Below, piece after piece: positions 16,171 through 25,124 of a stretch of DNA of 64,000 nt; within the stretch, counting starts at the first letter, position 1, and each line of letters opens with the position of its first letter. The notes under the pieces were generated by a model, which was not told the DNA's origin, did no database searches, and saw nothing but the letters and a program-made list of their open reading frames with translations. The position numbers and the translations under genes were made by a program. This stretch comes from Streptomyces naganishii JCM 4654 (GTDB lineage Bacteria; Actinomycetota; Actinomycetes; Streptomycetales; Streptomycetaceae): contig NZ_BMVF01000003.1 of the NCBI RefSeq assembly GCF_014650575.1, forward strand, positions 62,001 through 126,000. Reading direction: 5' to 3'.

Positions 16171-18510
16171 TCACTTGCGCATCACGGCAGGTTCGTGCCG
16201 GCGCAGCAGCCGGGAGACGGCGCAGCCGAAGGCGGCGGCCAGCACCAGCAGCACGGCCAGGTTGCGCAGCCACACCTCGGCCGAGTGCCGGAACAGCGGG
16301 TCGGAGGTCAGGTCGCTGGGCACGATCCGGGCCAGTTCGACGGTGCCCGCCATCGCCCCGAGCGCCCACCGCGAGGGCACGAGCCAGGTCAGCTGGTCCA
16401 GCCCGGGGATGCCGTGCAGCCGCACCAGGGCCCCGCAGAAGGTGACCTGGACGACGGTCAGCAGCACCAGCAGCGGCATCGTCACGTCCTCCTTGGGCAC
16501 CAGCGCGGAGACCAGCAGGCCGAGCAGCATCGCCGTGAAGGCCAGCAGGGCCACGGCGAGGGCGATCTCGGGCAGCGGCGGCATGAGCACGCCTCTGCCG
16601 CCCGGAGCGTTGAGATCGACGCCGAGCAGGCCCACCAAGGTCAGCACCACGGCCTGCGCGACCGTGATCGCTCCCAGCACGACGACCTTGGAGACGAGGT
16701 ACGCCGATCTGGGCAGGCCAACGGCCCGTTCGCGCTGGTAGATCACCCGTTCTATGACCAGTTCGCGCACCGCGTTGGCCGAGCCCGTCAGCATGCCGCC
16801 CACGCACAGGATGAGCAGCACGTTCATCGCGGTCAGGGGGGTGAGCCTGCTGCCGGCCACCGCGCGGGCCATCAGCCCGGTGAGGAACGGCAGGGCGACC
16901 ATGGTGGCGATGAAGGTGCGGTCGGCGGCGAGCGCGGCCGTGTAGCGGCGTACGAGCGTGACGAGCTGGGCGATCCAGCTGCGCGGCCGGGGCGGCGGGG
17001 CCGCCGGGAGGGGGCCGGAGCGCGGCAGGTGCGGCTGGGCGCCGGCGTCCAGGATGTGGCGGCGGTACTGCGGCGAGTCGCGGTAGGCGCCCGCCCAGTC
17101 CCGTCCGCGGTCGTTCTCGAACGCCTCGAAGGCCTCGGGCCACTGGTCGAAGCCGAAGAAGTCCAGCGCCTCGCCGGGTGGCCCGAAGTAGGCGACCTTG
17201 CCGCCCGGCGCGAGGACGAGCAGCCGGTCGCAGACGTCGAGACTGAGGACGCTGTGGGTGACGACGACGACCGTGCGGCCGTCGTCGGCCAGGCCCCGCA
17301 GCATCCGCATCACCGAGCGCTCCATGCCCGGGTCGAGGCCGGAGGTCGGCTCGTCGAGGAAGAGCAGAGAGGGCTTGGTGAGCAGTTCGAGGGCGACGCT
17401 GACGCGTTTGCGCTGTCCGCCGGACAGGCTGTGCACGGGCTGTTCGACGCGCTCCTGGAGGCCGAGTTCGCGCACCACCTCCTCCACCCGGGTACGGCGC
17501 TCGGCCTGCGAGGTGTCCTGCGGGAAGCGCAGTTCGGCGGCGTAGGTGAGGGCGGCCCGCACGGTCAGCTGGGCGTGCAGGATGTCGTCCTGCGGGACCA
17601 GGCCGATGCGCTGGCGCAGCTCGGCGTAGTCGCGGTAGAGGTCGCGGCCGTCGTAGAGGACCGTGCCGTGTCCGGCCGGGCGCTGCCCGGTCAGCGCGCC
17701 GAGCAGGGTGGACTTGCCCGCGCCGCTCGGCCCGACCACGCCGAGCAGGCACTTCTCCCCCACCGGGAAGGACACCCGGTCGAGCAGGATCTTGCGGCCC
17801 CGGTCGACGGTCACGGTGAGGTCCTGCACGTCCAGGCAGACCTCGCCGGTGTCGACGTACTCCTGGAGCTCGTCGCCGACGAGGCAGAACGAGGAGTGGC
17901 CGACGCCGATGATGTCGCCGGGGCCGACCGGGGCCCGGCTCACCGGGGTTCCGTTGAGGAACGTGCCGTTGTGGCTGCCGAGGTCGACGATGTCGTGGCC
18001 GCCGTCCTCGCGGGCGCGCAGTTCGGCGTGGCGGCGCGAGACGATCAGGTCGTCGACGACGAGGTCGTTGTCGTCCGCGCGGCCGATCCGCAGGGTGCGG
18101 GCGGGCAGCGGCCGTACGGCGGTGGGCCGGCGGAACGTCGTGGTCAGGGACGGCAGGGATACGGAGGACGGGCGGTCGGGGGCCGGGTCGGGGCGGGGCA
18201 CCAGGACGGCGGTGGGGCCGTCGACGGGGTTGCCGAAGCGGATCACGCTGTCGGGGCGGACGCCCCAGTCGTTCACGCGCCGGCCGTCGGCGTACGTGCC
18301 GTTGGTGCTGTCGTCGTCGTGCAGCGTCCAGTGCCCGTCCTCGGGGCGCAGCACCGCGTGGTGCCAGGAGACCCGGGCGTCGTCGAGGACCACGTCGCTG
18401 AGCGGGTCGCGTCCGACGTGGTAGTCGCGGCTGGGGGTCATCACCGTCGAGCCCGTCTCCGTCTCCAGGAGGAGCTCGGGTGCAGTCGGGGCGACCGGCT
18501 GCTCAGCCAT
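16171..18510 (-). CDS. FHA-domain ABC transporter (ATPase fused to permease)
   Basis: A 779-residue half-transporter. FHA domain 1 (about 10-105) has Gly33-Arg34 and STNGT at 68-72; FHA domain 2 (about 125-215) has SRRH at 158-161 and GSHNGT at 178-183, so both should bind phosphothreonine. The ATPase (about 225-470) shows Walker A GPSGAGKST at 260-268, signature LSGGQ at 362-366 and Walker B LLFLDEP at 382-388. An ABC-2 permease with about six helices follows (500-770). This is an ABCG-like arrangement whose activity may be set by a Ser/Thr kinase. Substrate is unknown. The SH3-like protein gene follows after 10 bp. Confidence 0.92.
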   Translation of the reverse strand: MAEQPVAPTAPELLLETETGSTVMTPSRDYHVGRDPLSDVVLDDARVSWHHAVLRPEDGHWTLHDDDSTNGTYADGRRVNDWGVRPDSVIRFGNPVDGPTAVLVPRPDPAPDRPSSVSLPSLTTTFRRPTAVRPLPARTLRIGRADDNDLVVDDLIVSRRHAELRAREDGGHDIVDLGSHNGTFLNGTPVSRAPVGPGDIIGVGHSSFCLVGDELQEYVDTGEVCLDVQDLTVTVDRGRKILLDRVSFPVGEKCLLGVVGPSGAGKSTLLGALTGQRPAGHGTVLYDGRDLYRDYAELRQRIGLVPQDDILHAQLTVRAALTYAAELRFPQDTSQAERRTRVEEVVRELGLQERVEQPVHSLSGGQRKRVSVALELLTKPSLLFLDEPTSGLDPGMERSVMRMLRGLADDGRTVVVVTHSVLSLDVCDRLLVLAPGGKVAYFGPPGEALDFFGFDQWPEAFEAFENDRGRDWAGAYRDSPQYRRHILDAGAQPHLPRSGPLPAAPPPRPRSWIAQLVTLVRRYTAALAADRTFIATMVALPFLTGLMARAVAGSRLTPLTAMNVLLILCVGGMLTGSANAVRELVIERVIYQRERAVGLPRSAYLVSKVVVLGAITVAQAVVLTLVGLLGVDLNAPGGRGVLMPPLPEIALAVALLAFTAMLLGLLVSALVPKEDVTMPLLVLLTVVQVTFCGALVRLHGIPGLDQLTWLVPSRWALGAMAGTVELARIVPSDLTSDPLFRHSAEVWLRNLAVLLVLAAAFGCAVSRLLRRHEPAVMRK

Positions 18511-18588
18511 GGCTGAATTCTACCGATGTGCCCCGTTTCGCGCCCTGCCTGAACGGGCTCGCCCGGTGGTCGCGGGTGGTCGTGGGTG

Positions 18589-18999
18589 TCAGGCCCTGGG
18601 CAGGACGAGGGCCGGGAGGGTGCGCTGCATGCGCAGGGCGTCCACGGACTCGGCGAGCAGTTCGTACTCGGTGGTGTCGTCGCCGGCCGCGATCCGCACC
18701 AGGCGTCCCTCCGCCAGCCGCTCGGCCACGGTCTCCTGCCGGGCCACGTCGGCGCACCAGGCGCGCAGCAAGGCGGGCACGTCGGGCACGCCGTCCGGCA
18801 CCGGGACGAGCGCGCTCGCCGGGATGCGGGTGGTCTCGGGCAACGGGTCGAGCCGCTCGGCGATCCAGGAGGCCCGGTCGCGCAGCCACCACAGGGCGAG
18901 GGCGAGGGTGGGCGCCCGGTAGGTACCGAGCGGCACCCCGATCCGGCGGCCGTCGCACATGCCGTACGCCGTGACGTGGCACAGGAATTCGTCGTGCAC
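18589..18999 (-). CDS. Conserved hypothetical protein
   Basis: A 136-residue protein beginning VHDEFLCHVTAYGMCDGRRI, followed by LGTYRAPTLALALWWLRDRA and an acidic, leucine-rich C-terminal half. I do not recognise a family. The GTG start at 18999 is chosen because GGGGGAGGA lies directly upstream; an in-frame ATG farther up (near 19117) would add residues with atypical A/T wobble codons and is less likely. It ends 78 bp before the FHA-ABC transporter gene on the same strand and could be co-transcribed with it. Confidence 0.68.
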   Translation of the reverse strand: MHDEFLCHVTAYGMCDGRRIGVPLGTYRAPTLALALWWLRDRASWIAERLDPLPETTRIPASALVPVPDGVPDVPALLRAWCADVARQETVAERLAEGRLVRIAAGDDTTEYELLAESVDALRMQRTLPALVLPRA

Positions 19000-19346
19000 T
19001 GCTCCTCCCCCGTCGCGCTCCGCTTCTGCCGGTGCTTCCTCGTTCCCCTTGCGACCCGTGTGCGGTACTACGTCCCTGACCTTCGAGTATGTTGACTCCT
19101 GAAACAGTGTCACCATGACTTTCCGGCCAGTCTCCTGGCATATTCCGCGCGGCAGTTGGCCGAAATCCGGCCGGGCGGTGCGGGTGCGGTGACTGGGGCG
19201 CGGGGGTTCGGGGCCGCGGAGGTTCGGGGCCGCCATTACCCCTGCGGTAATCGACCCCCCGGGCACGGCCCGGCAGGGTGGAGCCATCGGACGGACGTCC
19301 GAAGTCCACGATCCGCACCTGTGACCTCGATGGAGGCCGATCAGCC
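19000..19346. promoter_or_regulatory. Divergent intergenic region
   Basis: About 347 bp separate a minus-strand hypothetical gene from the NTF2-like gene. The part near 19080-19130 is relatively AT-rich and probably contains the minus-strand promoter. Apart from the ribosome-binding sites at its two ends I see no repeat or coding region worth calling. Confidence 0.4.
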
Positions 19347-19730
19347 ATGTCCACGCACACCGACCGTTACGAGAACGCCGTCGCCCGCTACTTCGAGGCC
19401 TGGAACGCCGCCGAGCCGGAGGCCCGCGCCAAGGCGGTGGCCGCCGCCTGGACCCCGGACGGCCGCTACACCGACCCCCTCGCCGACGCGGCCGGCCACG
19501 AGCGGATCGGCGCCGTCATCGCCGCGGCGCGCGAGCAGTTCCCCGGCTTCGCCTTCCGGCTCACCGGGGGCGTCGACGGCCACCACGACACCGCCCGGTT
19601 CTCGTGGGAACTGGTCAACGGGACCGACGGGAGTGCCCCGGTCGCCGGCTCCGACGTGATCACCCTGGACGCCGAGGGCCGTATCCGCTCGGTCCTCGGC
19701 TTCCTGGACCGGGTGCCGCAGGGGGCGTAG
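19347..19730 (+). CDS. NTF2-like (SnoaL-fold) protein
   Basis: A 127-residue protein of the nuclear-transport-factor-2 / SnoaL-like fold, a small cone-shaped alpha+beta barrel used by polyketide cyclases, isomerases and many proteins of unknown role. The N-terminal helices YENAVARYFEAWNAAEPEAR, the WTPDGRYTDPLADAAGHERI turn and the final strand GRIRSVLGFLDRVP are typical. ATG 19347 follows GGAGG (19332-19336). It is convergent with an aldo/keto reductase gene 16 bp away. No catalytic role can be assigned. Confidence 0.85.
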   Translation: MSTHTDRYENAVARYFEAWNAAEPEARAKAVAAAWTPDGRYTDPLADAAGHERIGAVIAAAREQFPGFAFRLTGGVDGHHDTARFSWELVNGTDGSAPVAGSDVITLDAEGRIRSVLGFLDRVPQGA

Positions 19731-19746
19731 GGGCCCGCGGGTGCGC

Positions 19747-20742
19747 TCACGCGCCGGTGGTGAGGGCGTCGATGCGGGTCAGTTCGGCCGGGTCGAAGTC
19801 GAGGTTGCCGATGGCGGCGACGCTGTCCTCCAGCTGCCGCGGGCTGCTCGCGCCGACCAGGGCCGAGGTGACGCGGCCGCCGCGCAGCACCCAGGCGAGG
19901 GCCATCTGGGCGAGGGACTGGCCGCGGGACCTGGCGATCTCGTCCAGGGCCCGCAGCCGGTCCACCAGTTCGCCGGTGACCGCGTCGCTGTTCAGGAAGG
20001 GGCTGTCGCTCGCGGCGCGCGAGTCCTCCGGGATGCCGTCGAGGTAGCGCGAGGTGAGCAGGCCCTGCTCCAGCGGGGAGTAGGCGATGGAACCGACCTG
20101 GAGGTCGTCCAGGGTGTCCAGGAGGCCCTGCTCCTCGGGGCGGCGGTCCAGCATCGAGTAGCGCGGCTGGTGGATCAGCAGCGGGGTGCCGAGGTCCGCG
20201 AGGATGCGGGCGGCCTCGCGGGTCTGCTCCGGGGAGTAGTTGGAGACGCCGGCGTAGAGCGCCTTGCCCTGCTGGACCGCCGAGTGCAGGGCGCCCATCG
20301 TCTCCTCCAGGGGAGTCTCCGGGTCGGGGCGGTGCGAGTAGAAGATGTCGACGTACTCCAGGCCCATGCGCTTCAGGCTCTGGTCGAGCGAGGACAGCAG
20401 GTACTTGCGCGAGCCCCACTCGCCGTACGGCCCCGGCCACATCAGATAGCCCGCCTTGGTGGAGATCACCAGCTCGTCCCGGTACGGCGCGAAGTCCGCC
20501 GCGAGGGCCTCGCCGAGCGCGGACTCGGCGGCGCCGGGCGGCGGTCCGTAGTTGTTGGCGAGGTCGAAGTGGGTCACGCCCAGGTCGAAGGCGCGGCGCA
20601 GGATGGCGCGCTGGGTCTCCACCGGGCGGTTGGGCCCGAAGTTGTGCCACAGGCCGAGCGACAGCGCGGGGAGCTTCAGGCCGCTGCGTCCGGTGCGCCG
20701 GTAGGGCATGTCGGCATAGCGGTCGGGGTGGGCGGTGTGCAA
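19747..20742 (-). CDS. mgrA: Aldo/keto reductase of the L-glyceraldehyde-3-phosphate reductase (YghZ/MgrA) type
   Basis: A 331-residue enzyme closely similar in motif order to E. coli YghZ: LSLGLWHNFG, FDLANNYGPPPGAAE, STKAGYLMWPGPYG and LIHQPRYSMLDR are all present. The catalytic tetrad is Asp60, Tyr65, Lys96 and His137. The family reduces toxic aldehydes such as L-glyceraldehyde-3-phosphate and methylglyoxal with NADPH. The start is taken as TTG 20742, with GGAG 5 nt upstream and an N-terminus that matches the YghZ pattern (HPDRYADMPYR); there is no nearby in-frame ATG with a ribosome site. A LysR gene diverges from it across 128 bp. Confidence 0.9.
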   Translation of the reverse strand: MHTAHPDRYADMPYRRTGRSGLKLPALSLGLWHNFGPNRPVETQRAILRRAFDLGVTHFDLANNYGPPPGAAESALGEALAADFAPYRDELVISTKAGYLMWPGPYGEWGSRKYLLSSLDQSLKRMGLEYVDIFYSHRPDPETPLEETMGALHSAVQQGKALYAGVSNYSPEQTREAARILADLGTPLLIHQPRYSMLDRRPEEQGLLDTLDDLQVGSIAYSPLEQGLLTSRYLDGIPEDSRAASDSPFLNSDAVTGELVDRLRALDEIARSRGQSLAQMALAWVLRGGRVTSALVGASSPRQLEDSVAAIGNLDFDPAELTRIDALTTGA

Positions 20743-20870
20743 CGCGACTCCATGAGGGGTTGGCGGTGGAGCGCCGGCCCGGCGGAACCGGCGCCCCCAC
20801 TCTGACGCCGGCCGCGGGCAGTGGTCCAACAGGAGAATCCGATGGGATTCAACGACTAGGCTTCTCAGTC

Positions 20871-21764
20871 ATGGAACTGCGCCACCTCCAGCACTTCGTC
20901 GCCGTCGCCGAGGACCGGCACTTCACCCGTGCGGCGGAGCGGCTGATGGTGTCCCAGTCGGGCCTGTCGGCGTCCATCCGGGCGCTGGAGCGGGAGTTGC
21001 AGACACCGCTGTTCGTGCGCACCACGCGCCGGGTGACGCTCACCGAGGCCGGGCGCGCGCTGCTCGGCGAGGCGGAGCGGATCCTCGCCCAGGTGCGGTC
21101 GGCGCACGAGGCGGTGGCCGCGGTGCAGGGCGTGCTGCGCGGCACGCTGTCGCTGGGCACCGAGCAGTGCATAGCGGGGGTGCACGTGGCGGGGCTGCTC
21201 GCCGCGTTCCGGGGCCGGCATCCGGACGTGGAGATCAGGCTGCGGCAGGCGGGCTCGGGCGCGCTGGCTGAGGAGGTCGCGGCCGGCCGGCTGGACCTGG
21301 CGTTCGCCTACCGGACCCGCGCGGACGGCGACCTGCTGCGCTCGGTCGGACTGACCAGCGAGCCGATGACGGTGCTGTGCCACCCGGAACACCCGCTCGC
21401 GGCGCGCGGCGCGGCCGTCACACCCGCGGACCTCGGCGGCGAGGTCTTCGTCGACTTCCATCCGGACTGGGGGCCGCGCCGCACCACCGACGCGGCCTTC
21501 GCCGCCGCGGGCGTACGCCGCACGGTGGCCCTGGAGGTCAACGACGTGCACACCCTGCTCGACCTGGTGGACGAGAACCTCGGCGTGGCCGTCGTGCCCC
21601 AGCACTTCCGGCACAAGCGGCCGTCGCTGACGCCGCTGCCCCTCAAGGGCACCGGTGAGGCGGAGTACGAGACCGTCGCGCTGCTGCCGCCCGAACGGGC
21701 CGCCAGCCCCGCGGCGCGCGCCCTGATGACCCTGCTCATGAGCCGGGACGCGGACCAGCCCTAG
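20871..21764 (+). CDS. LysR family transcriptional regulator
   Basis: A 297-residue LysR regulator. The winged helix-turn-helix occupies residues 1-60 (MELRHLQHFVAVAEDRHFTR, then SQSGLSASIRALE), and a periplasmic-binding-like effector domain covers about 90-295. It is divergent from the aldo/keto reductase gene, the classic layout in which a LysR protein controls its neighbour and itself from the shared 128-bp region. Control of the reductase by an aldehyde-type signal is an inference; the effector is unknown. Confidence 0.92.
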   Translation: MELRHLQHFVAVAEDRHFTRAAERLMVSQSGLSASIRALERELQTPLFVRTTRRVTLTEAGRALLGEAERILAQVRSAHEAVAAVQGVLRGTLSLGTEQCIAGVHVAGLLAAFRGRHPDVEIRLRQAGSGALAEEVAAGRLDLAFAYRTRADGDLLRSVGLTSEPMTVLCHPEHPLAARGAAVTPADLGGEVFVDFHPDWGPRRTTDAAFAAAGVRRTVALEVNDVHTLLDLVDENLGVAVVPQHFRHKRPSLTPLPLKGTGEAEYETVALLPPERAASPAARALMTLLMSRDADQP

Positions 21765-21822
21765 CAACGCCGGAGCGGGTGTCCCGGCCGCACGGCGGGC
21801 GGTGATGCGCGATGGTGGACGC

Positions 21823-22338
21823 ATGCATGCGAAGGACATCCTCATCGACGGCTACGGCCGCATCCAGGAAGAAGTCCACGCCGTCGTCGACGGCCTGACG
21901 GCCGAGCGGCTCAACGCACGCCCCGCCGCCGGCGCGAACTCCGTCTCCTGGCTCCTGTGGCACCTCACCCGCGTCCAGGACGACCACGTGGCCGGCGCGT
22001 TCGGCCTGGAGCAGGTGTGGCTCGCGCAGGACTGGGAGAAGCGCTTCGGTCTCGGCCTGGGCCGCCACGACACGGGCTACGGGCACAGCCCGGCCGAGGT
22101 CGCCAAGGTGCGGGTCGACTCGGGCGACCTGCTGACCGGCTACTACGACGCCGTGCACGAGCAGACGCTCGGGGTCCTGCGGCAGCTGGCCGCCAAGGAC
22201 CTCGAGCGCGTCGTGGACGAGCGCTGGGACCCGCCGGTCACTCTGGGCGTGCGCCTGGTGAGCGTCCTGTCCGACGATCTCCAGCACGTCGGACAGGCCG
22301 CCTACGTCCGCGGGCTCCTTCAGAGCGCGGACTCGTAA
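21823..22338 (+). CDS. DinB-like / DUF664 family protein
   Basis: A 171-residue four-helix-bundle protein of the DinB/DUF664 superfamily. His residues in [14 protein letters not shown] and in the late [15 protein letters not shown] segment are the usual metal-binding positions. Actinobacterial members include mycothiol-dependent enzymes, but no specific activity can be claimed. ATG 21823 is used; the upstream ribosome site is weak. The last 19 bp overlap the convergent adenosine deaminase gene. Confidence 0.88.
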   Translation: MHAKDILIDGYGRIQEEVHAVVDGLTAERLNARPAAGANSVSWLLWHLTRVQDDHVAGAFGLEQVWLAQDWEKRFGLGLGRHDTGYGHSPAEVAKVRVDSGDLLTGYYDAVHEQTLGVLRQLAAKDLERVVDERWDPPVTLGVRLVSVLSDDLQHVGQAAYVRGLLQSADS

Positions 22339-23417
22339 CCGGGCAGGACCACGTCCCGCAGCAGGGCGTTGCGCTCGTCGAAGGGGATGAACGCGCTCTT
22401 GACCGCGTTCACCGTGACCGTGCGCAGGTCCGCCGCGGTCCAGCCGGCCTGCTCGACCAGCAGGGACATCTCCCGGGTCATCGTGGTGCCGGAGACCAGG
22501 CGGTTGTCGGTGTTCAGGGTGACCCGGAAGCCGAGGTCCTTCAGCGTGGTGATCGGGTGCTCGGCGATCGAGGCGGCGGCGCCCGTCTGGAGGTTGGAGG
22601 TCGGGCACATCTCCAGCGCGATGCGGCGGTCGCGCACCCAGCCGGCCAGCCGGCCGAGCTTGCCGTCGACGATGTCCTCGGTGATGCGCACGCCGTGCCC
22701 GATGCGCTGGGCGCCGCACACCTGGAGGGCCTGGTGGATGCTGGGCAGGCCGTGGGCCTCGCCGGCGTGGATGGTGAACGGCACGCTCTCGCGCCGCAGG
22801 TGCTCGAAGGCGGCGAGGTGGTCGGCGGGCGGGAAGCCGTCCTCGGCGCCGGCGATGTCGAAGCCGACGACGCCGGCGTCGCGGAAGGCCACCGCGAGGT
22901 CCGCGACCTCCCGGGTGCGGTCGAACATCCGCATGCCGCACAGCAGGGTGCCGACCCGCACCGGGGTGCCGGCGGCGGCCGCCTTCGCCATGCCGGCGGC
23001 CAGCCCCTCCTGGACGGTGGCGACGACCTCGCCGAGGGTGAGCCCTCCGTTGACCATGAGCTCGGGGGCGTAGCGGACCTCGCCGTAGACGACGCCGTCC
23101 GCGGCGAGGTCGAGGGCGTACTCCTCGGCGGTGCGCAGCAGGCCCTCGCGGGTCTGCATGACGGCGAGGGTGTGCTCGAAGGTCGCTATGTAGCGGACCA
23201 GGTCGCCGGAGCCGGCGGCCTCGACGTACCAGGCGGCGAGCTCGTCGGGGTCGGTGGTGGGCAGGGTGTGTCCGGCCGCGTCCGCGAGTTCGACGACGGT
23301 GGCGGGGCGCAGGCCGCCGTCGAGGTGGTCGTGCAGCACGGCCTTGGGGAGCCGGCGGATGGCCTCGGTGTCGAGGTGGGTGTCGGTGCGGGGGGCGGTG
23401 CGCGGGGCGGCGGTCAT
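22320..23417 (-). CDS. add: Adenosine deaminase
   Basis: A 365-residue purine-salvage enzyme that converts (deoxy)adenosine to (deoxy)inosine. Zinc and catalytic residues are visible: His29 and His31 (LHDHLDGG), His217 and Glu220 (IHAGEAHG), His241 (IGHGVRI) and Asp304 ([11 protein letters not shown]); the LNTDN form is the usual actinobacterial variant. Length is normal. It ends inside the last codons of the convergent DinB-like gene. The short stretch upstream separates it from a VOC gene on the same strand. Confidence 0.95.
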   Translation of the reverse strand: MTAAPRTAPRTDTHLDTEAIRRLPKAVLHDHLDGGLRPATVVELADAAGHTLPTTDPDELAAWYVEAAGSGDLVRYIATFEHTLAVMQTREGLLRTAEEYALDLAADGVVYGEVRYAPELMVNGGLTLGEVVATVQEGLAAGMAKAAAAGTPVRVGTLLCGMRMFDRTREVADLAVAFRDAGVVGFDIAGAEDGFPPADHLAAFEHLRRESVPFTIHAGEAHGLPSIHQALQVCGAQRIGHGVRITEDIVDGKLGRLAGWVRDRRIALEMCPTSNLQTGAAASIAEHPITTLKDLGFRVTLNTDNRLVSGTTMTREMSLLVEQAGWTAADLRTVTVNAVKSAFIPFDERNALLRDVVLPGYESAL

Positions 23418-23506
23418 GTGCGGTGTTTCCTCGGCGGTGGCGTGCCGGGCCGTTCGGGATCCGGCGGGTGGGTGTCAGGGGGCGGCGGTGCTGGGTTGCG
23501 GCGGTG

Positions 23507-23902
23507 TCAGGGGGCGGCGGGCTGGAGCAGGTCCCAGCGGTTGCCGTACAGGTCCTGGAAGACGGCGACGGTGCCGTACGGCTCGTGCCGGGGCTCCTCC
23601 AGGAAGGTCACGCCCGCCGCGCGCATCCGGGCGTGGTCGGCGGCGAAGTCGTCGGTGTGCAGGAAGAACCCGACGCGTCCGCCGGTCTGGTCGCCGATCC
23701 GGGCCCGCTGGTCCTCGCCCCTGGCGCGGGCGAGCAGCAGCGCGGTGCCGTCCTGGCCGGCGCCCGGGGCGACGACGACCCAGCGGGAGCCGTCCGGGCG
23801 CGGGGCGTCCTCGGCGAGCCGGAATCCGAGGGCCCCGGTGTAGAAGCGGATCGCCTCGTCGTAGTCGTCGACGACGAGGGTGACCAGGGCGATGCGTCTC
23901 AT
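23507..23902 (-). CDS. VOC family (glyoxalase-like) protein
   Basis: A 131-residue single-domain vicinal-oxygen-chelate protein beginning RRIALVTLVVDDYDEAIRFY and ending FQDLYGNRWDLLQ. Likely metal positions include the C-terminal HEPYGTVAVFQD region. No substrate can be deduced. ATG 23902 has GGAAGG 5 nt upstream. A 20-bp near-perfect palindrome sits about 32 bp before the start, so the gene probably has its own repressor or activator. Its 3' end carries a 17-bp direct repeat (23472-23488 and 23504-23520) that duplicates the sequence around the stop codon. Confidence 0.88.
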   Translation of the reverse strand: MRRIALVTLVVDDYDEAIRFYTGALGFRLAEDAPRPDGSRWVVVAPGAGQDGTALLLARARGEDQRARIGDQTGGRVGFFLHTDDFAADHARMRAAGVTFLEEPRHEPYGTVAVFQDLYGNRWDLLQPAAP

Positions 23903-23933
23903 CAGGGCCTTCCGGGACGGGCGATTGACGGGT

Positions 23934-23953
23934 GAGGTTATACGTAAAACCTC
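23934..23953. promoter_or_regulatory. 20-bp palindromic operator upstream of the VOC gene
   Basis: GAGGTT (23934-23939) and AACCTC (23948-23953) are perfect inverted arms around A-TACGTA-A, itself palindromic at its centre, with a single mismatched pair. This AT-rich element stands out from its surroundings and lies about 32 bp upstream of the ATG, as expected for a dimeric-regulator site over a promoter. The regulator is not identifiable from the neighbours. Confidence 0.6.
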
Positions 23954-23975
23954 CGTCGCGCCAGTCAGCCTGAAG

Positions 23976-24172
23976 AGCCGGGGACCGGAGGAGCCGAGGA
24001 CCGGGACGAGCCGGGGACCGGAGGACCCGGAGGACCCGGAGGACCCGGAGGGCCCGGAGGACCGGAGGACCGGAGGACCGGAGGACCGGAGGACCCGCAG
24101 GACCGGAGGACCCGGAGGCCCGGAGGACCCGCAGGACCCGCAGGACCGGAGGACCCGGAGGACCCGGAGGAA
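23976..24172. repeat. GGA-rich minisatellite of mixed 8- and 9-bp units
   Basis: About 200 bp made of units GGACCCGGA (9 bp) and GGACCGGA (8 bp), with a few GCAGGACCC and GGGCCCGGA variants. Because 8- and 9-bp units are mixed, no reading frame is preserved and I do not treat it as coding. It fills most of the gap between the M56 peptidase gene (ending at 24195) and the VOC gene (starting at 23902), both on the minus strand. Purines dominate one strand. Copy number is likely to vary between strains. Confidence 0.85.
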
Positions 24173-24194
24173 ACGAACGGGCGACCGGGAACGG

Positions 24195-25124
24195 TCAGCG
24201 GGATTCTTCGCCCTGGGCGATCTCCACACGGTGGTGGACGACGAGGACGCCGGTGGCCGAGGAGGCGAAGGAGAGGGCCGTGCAGGCCACCAGCAGCGCC
24301 GCGATCCAGGCCGCGGCGCGCCGGGGCACATGGGGCGTGGCCAGCAGCGCCTTCACGCGGTGCGGTACGGGCCCGGAGGCGGCGGCGGGGGCGAGGTCCG
24401 GGCGCGTCGAGCGGGCGTCCTGGCCGGCCAGGGCGGCGCGGGCGATCGCGCGGGCGGTCAGCCGGCGGTCGCCCACGGCCGCGGCGGCGGCCTCGTCGGC
24501 GGCGCGCTCGGCGGCCAGGCGGATGGTGCCGCGGACCCGGCGCAGGGCGGGGTGGCAGTGCGCGGCGAGTTCGGCGGCGGCGAGGAAGTAGTGGTGGCCG
24601 CCGCGGTTGTGCGCCCGCTCGTGGGCGAACAGGGCCTCGCGCTCGGCCACGTCCAGGCTGCGCAGCATGGCCGTGGTGACGACGATGCGGTGCGGGCGGC
24701 CGGGCAGGGCGTAGGCGTCCGGGTGCGGGGAGTCGACGACGCACAGGTCGCCGGCGGCGGGCCGGCGGCAGGCCTCGGTGCGGGCGCTGCGGAAGGCGCG
24801 GAACTCGCGCAGGGCTGCGCGCACGAGGGTGCCCGCGCACACGGCGAGGGCTCCCACGGAGACGGCCGCCGCCGGTACGACGACGAGGTCGGAGGGCGTG
24901 GGCAGGGGGCGGACGAGTTCGCCGAGCGCGGCGAAGACGGGCAGCTTGAGCAGGCCGGTGAGGACGAAGCCGCCGAGGGCGGCGAGGGAGCAGCCCGCGA
25001 GCACGACGGCGGAGACGGTGATCACCCACAGCGCGGTCACGGGTGCCAGCCGGTCGAGCGCGCGCCGGGCCAGCGCCGGCACGGCGAACGGCAGGAGCAG
25101 GGGCAGCAGCAGGAGCGCGGTCAT
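24195..25124 (-). CDS. M56 family (BlaR1-like) membrane metallopeptidase
   Basis: A 309-residue membrane peptidase with hydrophobic helices near 1-20, 30-60, 80-105 and 265-290. The zinc motif is His168-Glu-Arg-Ala-His172 (FAHERAHNRGGHH), followed by the third-ligand helix RLAAERAADEAAA. Members such as BlaR1 and MecR1 sense a signal and trigger cleavage of a BlaI-type repressor; this one lacks the C-terminal penicillin-binding sensor domain. Its start overlaps the end of the BlaI gene by 4 bp, so both are translated together. Confidence 0.92.
   Translation of the reverse strand: MTALLLLPLLLPFAVPALARRALDRLAPVTALWVITVSAVVLAGCSLAALGGFVLTGLLKLPVFAALGELVRPLPTPSDLVVVPAAAVSVGALAVCAGTLVRAALREFRAFRSARTEACRRPAAGDLCVVDSPHPDAYALPGRPHRIVVTTAMLRSLDVAEREALFAHERAHNRGGHHYFLAAAELAAHCHPALRRVRGTIRLAAERAADEAAAAAVGDRRLTARAIARAALAGQDARSTRPDLAPAAASGPVPHRVKALLATPHVPRRAAAWIAALLVACTALSFASSATGVLVVHHRVEIAQGEESR

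Noticed and set aside
15916..18516. Plus-strand open frame opposite the FHA-ABC transporter
   Set aside because: Shadow of the minus-strand gene, with low-complexity His/Gln/Arg content and no recognisable domain.
23976..24172. CRISPR array
   Set aside because: Units are contiguous 8-9 bp repeats without spacers and no cas genes are present.
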